Assembly: GCA_002404675.1 (NCBI GenBank)
Contig: DHKE01000038.1
Span: 1-15,689, forward strand
Reading direction: 5' to 3'
Length of the DNA: 15,689 nucleotides
Source: Porphyromonadaceae bacterium UBA4702
GTDB taxonomy: Bacteria > Bacteroidota > Bacteroidia > Bacteroidales > Muribaculaceae
Below are positions 1 to 7,358 of this stretch, in pieces. Under the pieces are notes generated by a model. The model saw nothing but the letters and a program-made list of their open reading frames with translations, searched no databases and was not told the DNA's origin. How positions within the stretch are numbered: position 1 is the first letter of the stretch; every line of letters starts with the position of its first letter. The position numbers and the translations under genes are program-made.

Positions 1-34
1 TGTCCTAATCTGCGGTTTCTTTAATTAATTCGAG

Positions 35-62
35 CGGAGCCGCCCTATCCAAGACGGCTCCG
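35..62 (-). terminator. Candidate terminator after the chaperone operon
   Basis: A perfect 8-bp stem (CGGAGCCG / CGGCTCCG) with a 12-nt loop lies 36 nt past the stop codon of the pseudokinase-AAA gene. On the minus strand the stem is followed by CTCGAATTAATT, which is only moderately T-rich, so the site is plausible rather than certain as an intrinsic terminator. It would mark the end of the five-gene operon. Nothing else is recognisable in bases 1-98. Confidence 0.45.
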
Positions 63-98
63 ACTGCGTATTTATGAACTGGGCAGGTGACCTGATTG

Positions 99-1865
99 TC
101 AGAAGCCTACCCGGCGGCGTGATGGCTTGTCTGTTCCTTCAATCTTCGCCTTAATCGTTTCATACTTGCCAAGCATTGCGCGACTCAACGAGGGCTTTGT
201 ATTGCTTATTGCATCAGTAAGCAACTCCATTGTGATACGGCTGCGAAGGTGCAGGGCATTGCGCGATGCCTCATTGACTATCAGTTGTATGTCCGCCGAC
301 ACGTAGTATTCGGTCAGTTCCGCCAATTTGTCATAATCCAGTCCGAAATCATACGGACGCTTGCTAAGATACAGCCGGAACAGGGCAGCTCTTGCATCCT
401 TGTCAGGTGCGCCGACATAGTACTTCTTATCCAAACGGCCGGCACGCAATATCGCCGGGTCAATCATGTCAGGATAGTTCGTTGCTCCGATTACGAATAC
501 GCCTTTTTCGCCGGTCCGGTCCATTTGAGCGAGCATCTCATTGACCGCACTTCGCGACATTTCATGCACATCACTCTGACGGTCGGGAACGAGTTCATTC
601 ATTTCGTCTATGAATATGACAGTCGGGGCTTTTTCCTCCGCCTCCTTGAACATTTGCGCAATGTTCTCCTGAGTGGCGTTGACATATCGGCTTTTCAGCG
701 TTGCCGGTGTAATGCACAGGAAATTGAAGCCCACCTCCTCTGCGAAATGCTTGGCAAAAAACGTCTTGCCGCATCCGGGAGGACCATACAGAAGCATGCC
801 GTTGGGTATAGTTACGCCGTAGCGGCGATATTCCTCTGGATTGTGGAGCGGCTCGATTACTTCCTCTCGCAACTGACGTTTCAAGTCCGCCATACCAGCA
901 ATGGCCGCAAAACCTTCACCTTCAGCCTTTTCAAACTTAGGCTTTGCCTGTTTGCGTTGCCCGGCATCTGACAAGATTTTGGTCTTTGTAGACTGTCTCG
1001 GGATTTCAGTTTCGCCGTCAACGGCTCTGATAAAATCGCCGGCTGACTGAAAACGGTCTTCCGCATCGTAACTCAGTGACTTGGCTATCACGTTGAGCAA
1101 CTGGTCGTCAAGTTCGAACTTGTTCAGCCTTGGCAAATCCAACTCCTTGTCATGCTGCGCAAGTATGACATCTACAATGTCTTGGCTGTCAACTCGCGAA
1201 ACATCGACATACCAAGGCAACTTGCCGTAAAGCAGGTGATACATCATCACTCCGACGGAGTACAAGTCAGATTGCACAGAGCTAACACCTGAAAACCGTT
1301 CTGGAGCAATGTAGAACAGGTTCTGGTTTTTCAGGTCTGGCTTCGCCAAACTTGACCCAAGAAACTGGGAATAACCCAATCCCACGAGTTTCAAATCGCT
1401 GACACTGCCAGTCAAATCCAGCAGAACATTATTGATTGTCAGGTTGTTGTGGATTATCGGAGCAGGGCGTGAGTGCATATACGCAAGTGCTGAAAGCACT
1501 GCTTTGGCTATGCCCTTAATCTCATAAACAGATATGTCATCGTCACGAATAATGCGCTGTGACAGCGATTCGCTGCTGACATAGTCAGTCACGAGGAATG
1601 CGAACAGTCTGCCGTCAAATGTCAGTCTGCCAGAATCGCGGTAATTGAGCAGGTTGTGGTGGTCAAGCTGCTTGGCAACTTCGATTTCCACTACCTGTCC
1701 TTCATCGTCTATCCTGTCACGGCGCAACTTGCTGCAATCAATGAGTTTCAGGAAACGTGTATGCCCATCAGGGTCTTTTACGCGGTATGTTTCCGCACAG
1801 GCTTCTTGCTTATGCGGAAACGATACCGTGTAATTCCCGATTCTGTCGTTCTTTTGAAAACGCAT
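99..1865 (-). CDS. Pseudokinase-AAA+ ATPase fusion protein
   Basis: 588 residues in two parts. Residues ~10-290 have the fold pattern of a Ser/Thr kinase: a VAIK-type lysine (FLK40), a catalytic-loop-like HNNLTINNVLLD at 139-150, YIAPER, and the SDLYSVGVMMYHLLYGKLPW helix. However, HRD is HNN (Asn141 at the catalytic Asp), DFG is GLG (Gly162 at the metal-binding Asp), and the glycine-rich loop has no glycines. It is therefore predicted to be a pseudokinase. Residues ~325-550 are a classical AAA+ module: Walker A GPPGCGKT (361-368), Walker B FIDE, sensor-1 GATN, and the second region of homology with RAGRLD. The nearest relatives by pattern are Cdc48/FtsH-type AAA domains, but no protease or N-domain is present. 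The ATPase half looks catalytically intact. It is the last gene of the operon, 12 nt after the small membrane protein. I infer the kinase fold acts as a sensor or adaptor for AAA remodelling; the substrate is unknown. Confidence 0.9.
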   Translation of the reverse strand: MRFQKNDRIGNYTVSFPHKQEACAETYRVKDPDGHTRFLKLIDCSKLRRDRIDDEGQVVEIEVAKQLDHHNLLNYRDSGRLTFDGRLFAFLVTDYVSSESLSQRIIRDDDISVYEIKGIAKAVLSALAYMHSRPAPIIHNNLTINNVLLDLTGSVSDLKLVGLGYSQFLGSSLAKPDLKNQNLFYIAPERFSGVSSVQSDLYSVGVMMYHLLYGKLPWYVDVSRVDSQDIVDVILAQHDKELDLPRLNKFELDDQLLNVIAKSLSYDAEDRFQSAGDFIRAVDGETEIPRQSTKTKILSDAGQRKQAKPKFEKAEGEGFAAIAGMADLKRQLREEVIEPLHNPEEYRRYGVTIPNGMLLYGPPGCGKTFFAKHFAEEVGFNFLCITPATLKSRYVNATQENIAQMFKEAEEKAPTVIFIDEMNELVPDRQSDVHEMSRSAVNEMLAQMDRTGEKGVFVIGATNYPDMIDPAILRAGRLDKKYYVGAPDKDARAALFRLYLSKRPYDFGLDYDKLAELTEYYVSADIQLIVNEASRNALHLRSRITMELLTDAISNTKPSLSRAMLGKYETIKAKIEGTDKPSRRRVGF

Positions 1866-1877
1866 CTTATATATTGC

Positions 1878-2135
1878 CTATCTACGACTTGATGAGCATC
1901 CTCCAACCTGCGCGATGCATGAACTCACAGTCATAATCCACCACCAAATGTTGTAGCCTGTAGTGTAGCAGTCTGCCTTATACAGAGCATCTGTGAACCA
2001 ACTGCGAACCCAATTAGGCACAAAAAACATTCCGTGCCATATTCCCGAAAGCCATCCATATTCTACACCTGGCTCTATGTCGCAAAACAACCAGCCGATG
2101 AAGCAGTATATCAATATCGTTAATAATATCGGCAT
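1878..2135 (-). CDS. Small conserved-looking membrane protein
   Basis: 85 residues with one N-terminal transmembrane segment (about 2-19, ILLTILIYCFIGWLFC) and a second aromatic hydrophobic stretch near 62-78 (IWWWIMTV). The middle is rich in Trp, Phe and Tyr (GIWHGMFFVPNWVRSWFTDALYKA). I recognise this general pattern from uncharacterised Bacteroidota membrane proteins but can assign no function. It sits 37 nt after the Hsp70 gene and 12 nt before the pseudokinase-AAA gene on the same strand, so it is almost certainly co-transcribed. It may be a membrane anchor or subunit for the soluble Hsp70 and AAA proteins, which is inference from position only. Confidence 0.75.
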   Translation of the reverse strand: MPILLTILIYCFIGWLFCDIEPGVEYGWLSGIWHGMFFVPNWVRSWFTDALYKADCYTTGYNIWWWIMTVSSCIAQVGGCSSSRR

Positions 2136-2172
2136 ATAGCAATGTGTTTAGGCAGACTTTGACTACTTTCAA

Positions 2173-4671
2173 TCATTTCAGCAGACCTCCGGCATTTTCG
2201 CGAGCTTGGTCATCTGGCATCAGTTTGAGAAGCTGTACCGCAATCGGATGCAGTTTGTCAACTGTCGGTCCGTTGCTGACTTCAGCCATGCCTTGGTTCA
2301 CCAACTGACGTGCACGCGATGCGTCTTTCCAGCGTATCGAGCCGAAACGGCTGTTGCAGTCCTGAATTAGACCGGCACACTGATACACCATTGTCAGGTG
2401 TACATACAATCTGCGGACTTGGTCTATGACTGCGCGGCCCATTTTGGGGTCTTTTGCGCGTATGGCCTCGTCTGTCTGCATACGCAGCTGCGAGACGCTG
2501 CGGGCAGTCTCCTCATTGCCGAGGTCGTTCTGCGCTCTTTCGAGGTCATCAAACCCTTCTCGCAGCTCTTTTTCAACACGCTGCCACTCTGTGCCATCTT
2601 CTACCTTCACAATGTCTATGAGCAAATCTCGCAGGTGTTTGAGTACTTCCTTGGGTTCTGATGGATTTTGCGCATCCTTGCGAAGACGAGCCAGTTCTTC
2701 GCGCATTATGCTGGTGTCGATGCCGCTTTCTGCAAGTCTGGCAATGCCAGCTTGGGCGTTTGCCAGCCCTGCCTGTATCTCCTTGAGTGTCTGCTCAGTC
2801 TTGTGCTTCTTGCTTGTGTCGAGTGCTTTCTCAATGGTGATGCCTGATGCAAGGAAAAACACCTCAAGTTTCATTTGCTCCGAAGAGTCCGCCTTCAGAG
2901 TTACGTCTACAAGGCTGTCTTCGGGAATCAGAGTCTCTACCTCATCGCCGGTTATCACCACATCGCTGATATGCTCGTACAGGGTTGTAGGTCTTCCTTC
3001 CGCCTCTTCGGCAACACCGTCCACTCCATACACAGGGATTGTGATTACATCAGAACCGACACCGGGACGCAGTTTGGCTGGCGTCTTCAAATCGCTGATT
3101 ACACCGACCGCCGGAAGCGGCTTATTCTTCTCAAGACCCTCTGCCATACGAAATACGCCGCATTTGCGGACATCGCTCCATACGCTGATACCAATATTAT
3201 ACGCCAACGGCGCAGCTCCGACCGAACTGCCCTGAATGATTGTGATTTCAGAGGGGAAGCAGGGGAGTGGATTGCCCTTGTCGTCGTAGCACAATACGCT
3301 GAACGAGTTAGCTCTGCCGTCCACGAGCTCCACTTCAATGACATCTCCGCTCGCGTCGATAGAATACTTGCCGCTCGACCATGCATTGTCGGCACGGACA
3401 ATTTCAACATCAACCTTTGGCAACGAAGTTCCTCCCTCAAGTTTCACCGACACATACTCCGTCGTTTCGACTGATGTCGAGGCATATCCGAGGTTGAGCT
3501 TGACCGTCCCGACTTCAATTTCGCTGTCAGACACGACAGCGTCGATAGTCGATGCGTACAATGCCGCGCCAGTAGCAACGGCAGTCATCGGGTCGATGCT
3601 TGTGTCAACATTCGGGGTCACCTGCTCCTTCAACATCTGGCGTATCAGTGGGCTGTGTGTCGGGCCGCCCACGAGTATCAGCTTGCTGATCTGCGACGGC
3701 TTGAGCTTGTTGCGCGAGATGAGTTCACGGCATATATCAACAGCCTTCTGGAAGTACGGACGTATTACGCCATACAGCTGTGCCTGTGTCACTGTCAAAT
3801 CCAGCTCAATTTCCTCGCCGTCCTCATCTTCGCCGAGGTCTCCGAGATTAGAGATGATGTCTTCCTTTTCCTTGAACGAAAGCTGGTTTTTCACATCCTC
3901 TGCATACGTCTTCATTGCATCTCGCAACACCTCCTTCTTTACCGGGTCTTGCAAGTAACCTTCCACGGAATAGTTGTTTCGCAGATAGGGTATTATGATT
4001 TCGTCCACTATGGCATAGTCCAGGTTCTTGCCGCCGAGGTAGTTGTCTCCCTCTGTGTCGAATACCTGCATAATGCCATCCTCGACTTTCACCAAAGCCG
4101 CGTCGAATGTGCCACCGCCGAAGTCAAACACCATCCAGATACCGTCCTTCTCATCAGCAGTGAGGCCGTATGCCATTGATGCGGCTATCGGCTCTTGCAG
4201 CAATTCAACCTTCTCGAAACCTGCCATTTTCGCCGCTTCCAGTGTCGCAGTCTTTTGGTTTACGGAGAATTTAGCGGGTACGGTGATGATTGCGCAGTTC
4301 ACGTTCTCATCAGTCACGAATGATTTCAGCGTCTTGAGCACTTCAGCCGAGAGTTCCTCCGAGGTGAAAGACTTCCCGAGGTTGCTGCACTCATACTTCT
4401 TGTCCGTAGCCATAGTGCGCTTGAACTCGACGTATGTGTTTGATGCCTCTTTCCGCCAAGATTTCGTAGCCCGGCGTTTGTCATGCTTCATGGTGTTGTA
4501 AGCTACTTCTCCAACTCTTAAAGCCCCCTTTCTATTCACACTGACACAAGAAGGCATAATGTCTTTTTGAATGTCAGACTTTTTTATCTGAGGAATACCC
4601 TTTTCCATACGGCAGATAGCGGAATTTGTCGTTCCGAGGTCAATGCCGTAGTCAATTTTGTTTCTTGCCAT
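2173..4671 (-). CDS. Divergent Hsp70 (DnaK-like) chaperone with long helical tail
   Basis: 832 residues, against about 640 for housekeeping DnaK. The N-terminal nucleotide-binding domain is complete: phosphate-1 GIDLGTTNSA near residue 9, phosphate-2 FDFGGGTFDAALVK at 182-195, and the adenosine motif VGGPTHSPLIRQML at about 334. These suggest a working ATPase. After ATGAALYAS the canonical VLLLDVTPLSLG linker is not recognisable; VKLNLGYASTSVETTEYVSV stands in its place. A beta-rich substrate-binding-like region runs to about 610. Residues ~615-832 are charged and helical, with coiled-coil character, and there is no G/M-rich or EEVD-like end. It lies 11 nt after the GrpE-like gene and 37 nt before the small membrane protein. 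The family hydrolyses ATP to cycle peptide binding. The altered linker and large tail argue for a specialised client, not general folding, so I do not call it dnaK. Confidence 0.92.
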   Translation of the reverse strand: MARNKIDYGIDLGTTNSAICRMEKGIPQIKKSDIQKDIMPSCVSVNRKGALRVGEVAYNTMKHDKRRATKSWRKEASNTYVEFKRTMATDKKYECSNLGKSFTSEELSAEVLKTLKSFVTDENVNCAIITVPAKFSVNQKTATLEAAKMAGFEKVELLQEPIAASMAYGLTADEKDGIWMVFDFGGGTFDAALVKVEDGIMQVFDTEGDNYLGGKNLDYAIVDEIIIPYLRNNYSVEGYLQDPVKKEVLRDAMKTYAEDVKNQLSFKEKEDIISNLGDLGEDEDGEEIELDLTVTQAQLYGVIRPYFQKAVDICRELISRNKLKPSQISKLILVGGPTHSPLIRQMLKEQVTPNVDTSIDPMTAVATGAALYASTIDAVVSDSEIEVGTVKLNLGYASTSVETTEYVSVKLEGGTSLPKVDVEIVRADNAWSSGKYSIDASGDVIEVELVDGRANSFSVLCYDDKGNPLPCFPSEITIIQGSSVGAAPLAYNIGISVWSDVRKCGVFRMAEGLEKNKPLPAVGVISDLKTPAKLRPGVGSDVITIPVYGVDGVAEEAEGRPTTLYEHISDVVITGDEVETLIPEDSLVDVTLKADSSEQMKLEVFFLASGITIEKALDTSKKHKTEQTLKEIQAGLANAQAGIARLAESGIDTSIMREELARLRKDAQNPSEPKEVLKHLRDLLIDIVKVEDGTEWQRVEKELREGFDDLERAQNDLGNEETARSVSQLRMQTDEAIRAKDPKMGRAVIDQVRRLYVHLTMVYQCAGLIQDCNSRFGSIRWKDASRARQLVNQGMAEVSNGPTVDKLHPIAVQLLKLMPDDQARENAGGLLK

Positions 4672-4682
4672 TTGAGAATATG

Positions 4683-5657
4683 TTATATGTTTTGACTTAC
4701 AGTTATTTGTGCGGCCTGTATCATCTTGCCGTTGTAGTTGATTTGTGGCTTGGTGATGCCAGTTATTATCAGTTCACCCTCTTTCAGGCTTTCGTCAACG
4801 ACGAAGTTTGCAGTCACCTTCATGCCCTCGTTGTACGGTTTGCCGAGCATATCGATGATTTCATAGCCCTTGGCCATGAAATTGTTCTTGATGCGTTCTA
4901 CGGCTTTTGACAGCTGTTTGTAGCCTCTTATTGATGGATCCATGCGTGACAGGTTCAACTCTATGCGGACTATCTCGTCTGCCACTTTCATGGCGAGTGA
5001 ATGGTCGGGAGCGGCATTTGTTGTACTTGGCGCGGCTGCTTGAATAGCCTTTGCGGTCTTGAGCTGCTGGTCAATTATCTCCATAAGGCGGTTGTCGAGT
5101 TTTATGGACTCTTCCTGCATACGCTCCTGCGCTTTGCGCACCTCATCAATTGAGGAATAACCCGACTTGATGCGTTTGGTGAGCCAAACCGCAACGACTG
5201 CTATGGCCGCAATTATAGCCAAAACAATCACTCCGCCCCAGATGCTGCGGCTCTGCAATGCATCTTGGTTGGTTGATACGGCAGTGTCGGTAGCCTGAAA
5301 CTTGCTTTCCGTATGCTTGCGGTCATTGCTCTGCGCTTGGGATATCTCCCCGCATACAATGCCAAGCGAATCTATGTCCGCCCGCAGCATAGAAATCGTA
5401 TCGTTGGCAGCTTGCAGCATACACGCATTTTCAGCACACTGCCGCGACATATCGCGGATGCCAGCCTCAGCAGCTTCAATCCGCGCATTCAGTTCCTTGC
5501 ACTCCTTGCTGTCTTGTTCAGCTGCTGTAGCCGCCGTCGTTCTCGTACTCGTCGTAGTCGCTGCTACCATCCTCGTATTCGTACTCGTAGCCGCTGTTGT
5601 AGTAGCGGTCGTCAACAGACTGATAAACAGGGGTGTCAATATTTTTCTCTTGTTCAT
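4683..5657 (-). CDS. Membrane-anchored coiled-coil protein with GrpE-like domain
   Basis: 324 residues. A signal-peptide-like start (MNKRKILTPLFISLLTTATT) leads into a Thr/Ala-rich stretch to about 46, then a coiled coil (~50-135), one transmembrane helix (~141-163) followed by KRIK (positive-inside, so the C-terminus is predicted cytoplasmic), and a second helical stretch. From about 218 the pattern resembles GrpE: a long helix, then KGYEIIDMLGKPYNEG (compare GrpE G-V-x-x-I-x-x-x-G-x-x-F-D-P), then a beta domain ending KPQINYNGKMIQAAQITVSQ (compare GY-x-x-x-x-R-x-x-R-P-A-x-V-x-V). GrpE is the nucleotide-exchange factor of DnaK, and the next gene 11 nt away is an Hsp70, which supports the call. 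The first 140 nt overlap the upstream gene in another frame. A later start (ATG at codon 30, near 5570) is possible but would remove the signal-like segment. GrpE homology is judged by eye. Confidence 0.72.
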   Translation of the reverse strand: MNKRKILTPLFISLLTTATTTAATSTNTRMVAATTTSTRTTAATAAEQDSKECKELNARIEAAEAGIRDMSRQCAENACMLQAANDTISMLRADIDSLGIVCGEISQAQSNDRKHTESKFQATDTAVSTNQDALQSRSIWGGVIVLAIIAAIAVVAVWLTKRIKSGYSSIDEVRKAQERMQEESIKLDNRLMEIIDQQLKTAKAIQAAAPSTTNAAPDHSLAMKVADEIVRIELNLSRMDPSIRGYKQLSKAVERIKNNFMAKGYEIIDMLGKPYNEGMKVTANFVVDESLKEGELIITGITKPQINYNGKMIQAAQITVSQNI

Positions 5658-7257
5658 AATGTTTTAAACTATTATGTGCATGAATGAATGTGATTATTAC
5701 AAATAATATGACTGCAATGATGAAGGCAATAATTAGCTTGTCCCAAGTGATGTATTTTTTGGACACAGCTTGTTTATTGCTGTTAGATGACGTGTCGGTA
5801 GATGTGCTGACAGTGGTGCTTTCCTTGACGGCTTTCTTCTCTGGAACAGGTTTCTTCTTACGCGCATAAGGCAATCCTGCAATATTCCGCAGAGTTTCAT
5901 TATTAGAATTATAGTAACGTGCACATTTTTTATCCATGTCTAATTCTCCAATGGCCTGCATTGTAGCTGCCGCATACTTCGCAATCACACTCGAGGGACC
6001 GTTTAGGAATGTTCTATTTATAGCTGAAACTAATGCATTAATGGCTTTTGTTGCAATTGCCGAACTCAACAAGACATACGTTTGATTGTCCATGCCCAAT
6101 TTTCTTCTCATTGAGTTTAATTCGGGTCGGCATCTTTCAATGAAATGTCCTACAGTTTCAATTTCCATTTGACATTCATAATCAAATGATACAAAACCCG
6201 GAACTAATAACGATCCAACCTTAACCTTAGGTGGTTCATAGGATTTAGGGCGATTCTCAAACTCGTGCAGTTTTTGAGCCAAAGACTGTAGTTCTTTACG
6301 GACTCGGTATTCTTCAGGATCATACTTTCGGAGAATTTCAACATTAGTTTTGCACCGTTCTTTTGCCATGTCTCCAACCGCAATACTCAGAGCGTACCCC
6401 TGAAGAATCATTGCCTTTGTTGGCGCATCATCGTCTTCACTGTCATTGAAGTAGTTTATGCCACATTGCAGTATTGCCATTGAAAGTTTGTCCGCAATAA
6501 GCCGATATTGCATATCAGACAAACCTAAGAGTTCCCGAAGTTTTGCCAATGCTTGTTTTGTCGAGTTCATTAGCTTGACTCCGGCTGTGTAGTTCGCTGC
6601 TGGGCCTTTTGATTTTTCGGCGACGGAAATGGCGGCTTCGATGCTGGCAATAAGCGGCTTGACGGAGCGGTCTGTAAGGTGACGCTTCCACTCGCTGTTG
6701 GTGATGTGAGGAAGTATGGTCTCGAGGCGCAACTCGTCGCAAAGCGTGTCAATGAAGTCCAACGACGCTGCTTTTGCGGTTACGATGTCGCGGTTGCCCG
6801 TGGCAGCCTCCGCCAATTCGGCGACATACCCGGCGTTGGCGTACAGTGCTTCGGCAAATTTTATCGCTGTGGAGTAGTTGCCTTGAGCCAGAGAGCATAC
6901 GATTATGTTTTGGTATGAGCTTGCCGTGGCTTTCTTTCCCCATATTTCAATGGCTTTTGCCGTGTCGCCGCTGGTGAGGTGATTGAAAGCAATCTCGTCG
7001 AGCGGTGTCAGTTTCACAAACCAGAACTGGGCATAGTGGAACTGGTCTTTGGGCAGTGCCAGCCGTGAATTCGCTTCGGCGATTGTTTCGTCTGTGCGTG
7101 TCGCGCCGCCGAGCATCGGCAGGTCGAGCGGGAACGACACCTGCTTGCCGACCTTCATAAATGCAGTCAGCCGGTTCATGTTGGCGACACGCTCCTTGGC
7201 AGGGGAGTTGGCATATACCCCAAGCAGGCGGTAGGGATTGTCCTGTATAACTTTCAT
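5518..7257 (-). CDS. J-like, helical-repeat membrane protein (HPD motif absent)
   Basis: 579 residues, first gene of the operon. The N-terminus (NPYRLLGVYANSPAKERVAN, then IAEANSRLALPKDQFHYAQF) matches helix I and helices III-IV of a J domain, but the HPD tripeptide that activates Hsp70 is missing; the sequence there reads VSFPLDL. Residues ~90-400 are alpha-helical, with TPR-like pairs such as GDTAKAIEIW and GNYSTAIKFAEALY. A basic Ser/Thr linker (~465-503) precedes one transmembrane helix (~508-530; KLIIAFIIAVILFVIITFI). A 49-residue acidic Tyr-rich tail (YNSGYEYEYEDGSSDYDEY) ends it. Basic residues before the helix predict N-in, C-out, placing the J-like part beside the Hsp70. No Shine-Dalgarno precedes the ATG. 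GC falls from about 55-65% in the first 230 codons to about 30-45% in much of the rest. Adaptor or scaffold for the Hsp70 is my best inference. Confidence 0.82.
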   Translation of the reverse strand: MKVIQDNPYRLLGVYANSPAKERVANMNRLTAFMKVGKQVSFPLDLPMLGGATRTDETIAEANSRLALPKDQFHYAQFWFVKLTPLDEIAFNHLTSGDTAKAIEIWGKKATASSYQNIIVCSLAQGNYSTAIKFAEALYANAGYVAELAEAATGNRDIVTAKAASLDFIDTLCDELRLETILPHITNSEWKRHLTDRSVKPLIASIEAAISVAEKSKGPAANYTAGVKLMNSTKQALAKLRELLGLSDMQYRLIADKLSMAILQCGINYFNDSEDDDAPTKAMILQGYALSIAVGDMAKERCKTNVEILRKYDPEEYRVRKELQSLAQKLHEFENRPKSYEPPKVKVGSLLVPGFVSFDYECQMEIETVGHFIERCRPELNSMRRKLGMDNQTYVLLSSAIATKAINALVSAINRTFLNGPSSVIAKYAAATMQAIGELDMDKKCARYYNSNNETLRNIAGLPYARKKKPVPEKKAVKESTTVSTSTDTSSNSNKQAVSKKYITWDKLIIAFIIAVILFVIITFIHAHNSLKHYEQEKNIDTPVYQSVDDRYYNSGYEYEYEDGSSDYDEYENDGGYSS

Positions 7258-7320
7258 GCGTAATGACGCTGTTCAGTCGTCAGCCGGCTGCCTCGCTGAC
7301 ATCATCGCTTGGTGTTATAC

Positions 7321-7358
7321 AAAAAAGACGTGGAGCCGATCCTGTCACTCGTTCCACG
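7321..7358 (-). terminator. Intrinsic terminator of the candidate RNA, upstream of the chaperone operon
   Basis: On the minus strand, stem CGTGGA/TCCACG (7353-7358 with 7329-7334) is followed by TCTTTTTTG. The stem is short with an 18-nt loop, but the T-run is good. It lies 63 nt before the first operon gene. I see no TANNTTTG promoter between it and that gene, so operon expression may depend on read-through. Confidence 0.6.

Noticed and set aside
249..971. 240-codon plus-strand ORF
   Set aside because: Antisense to the AAA+ domain, whose motifs are unmistakable.
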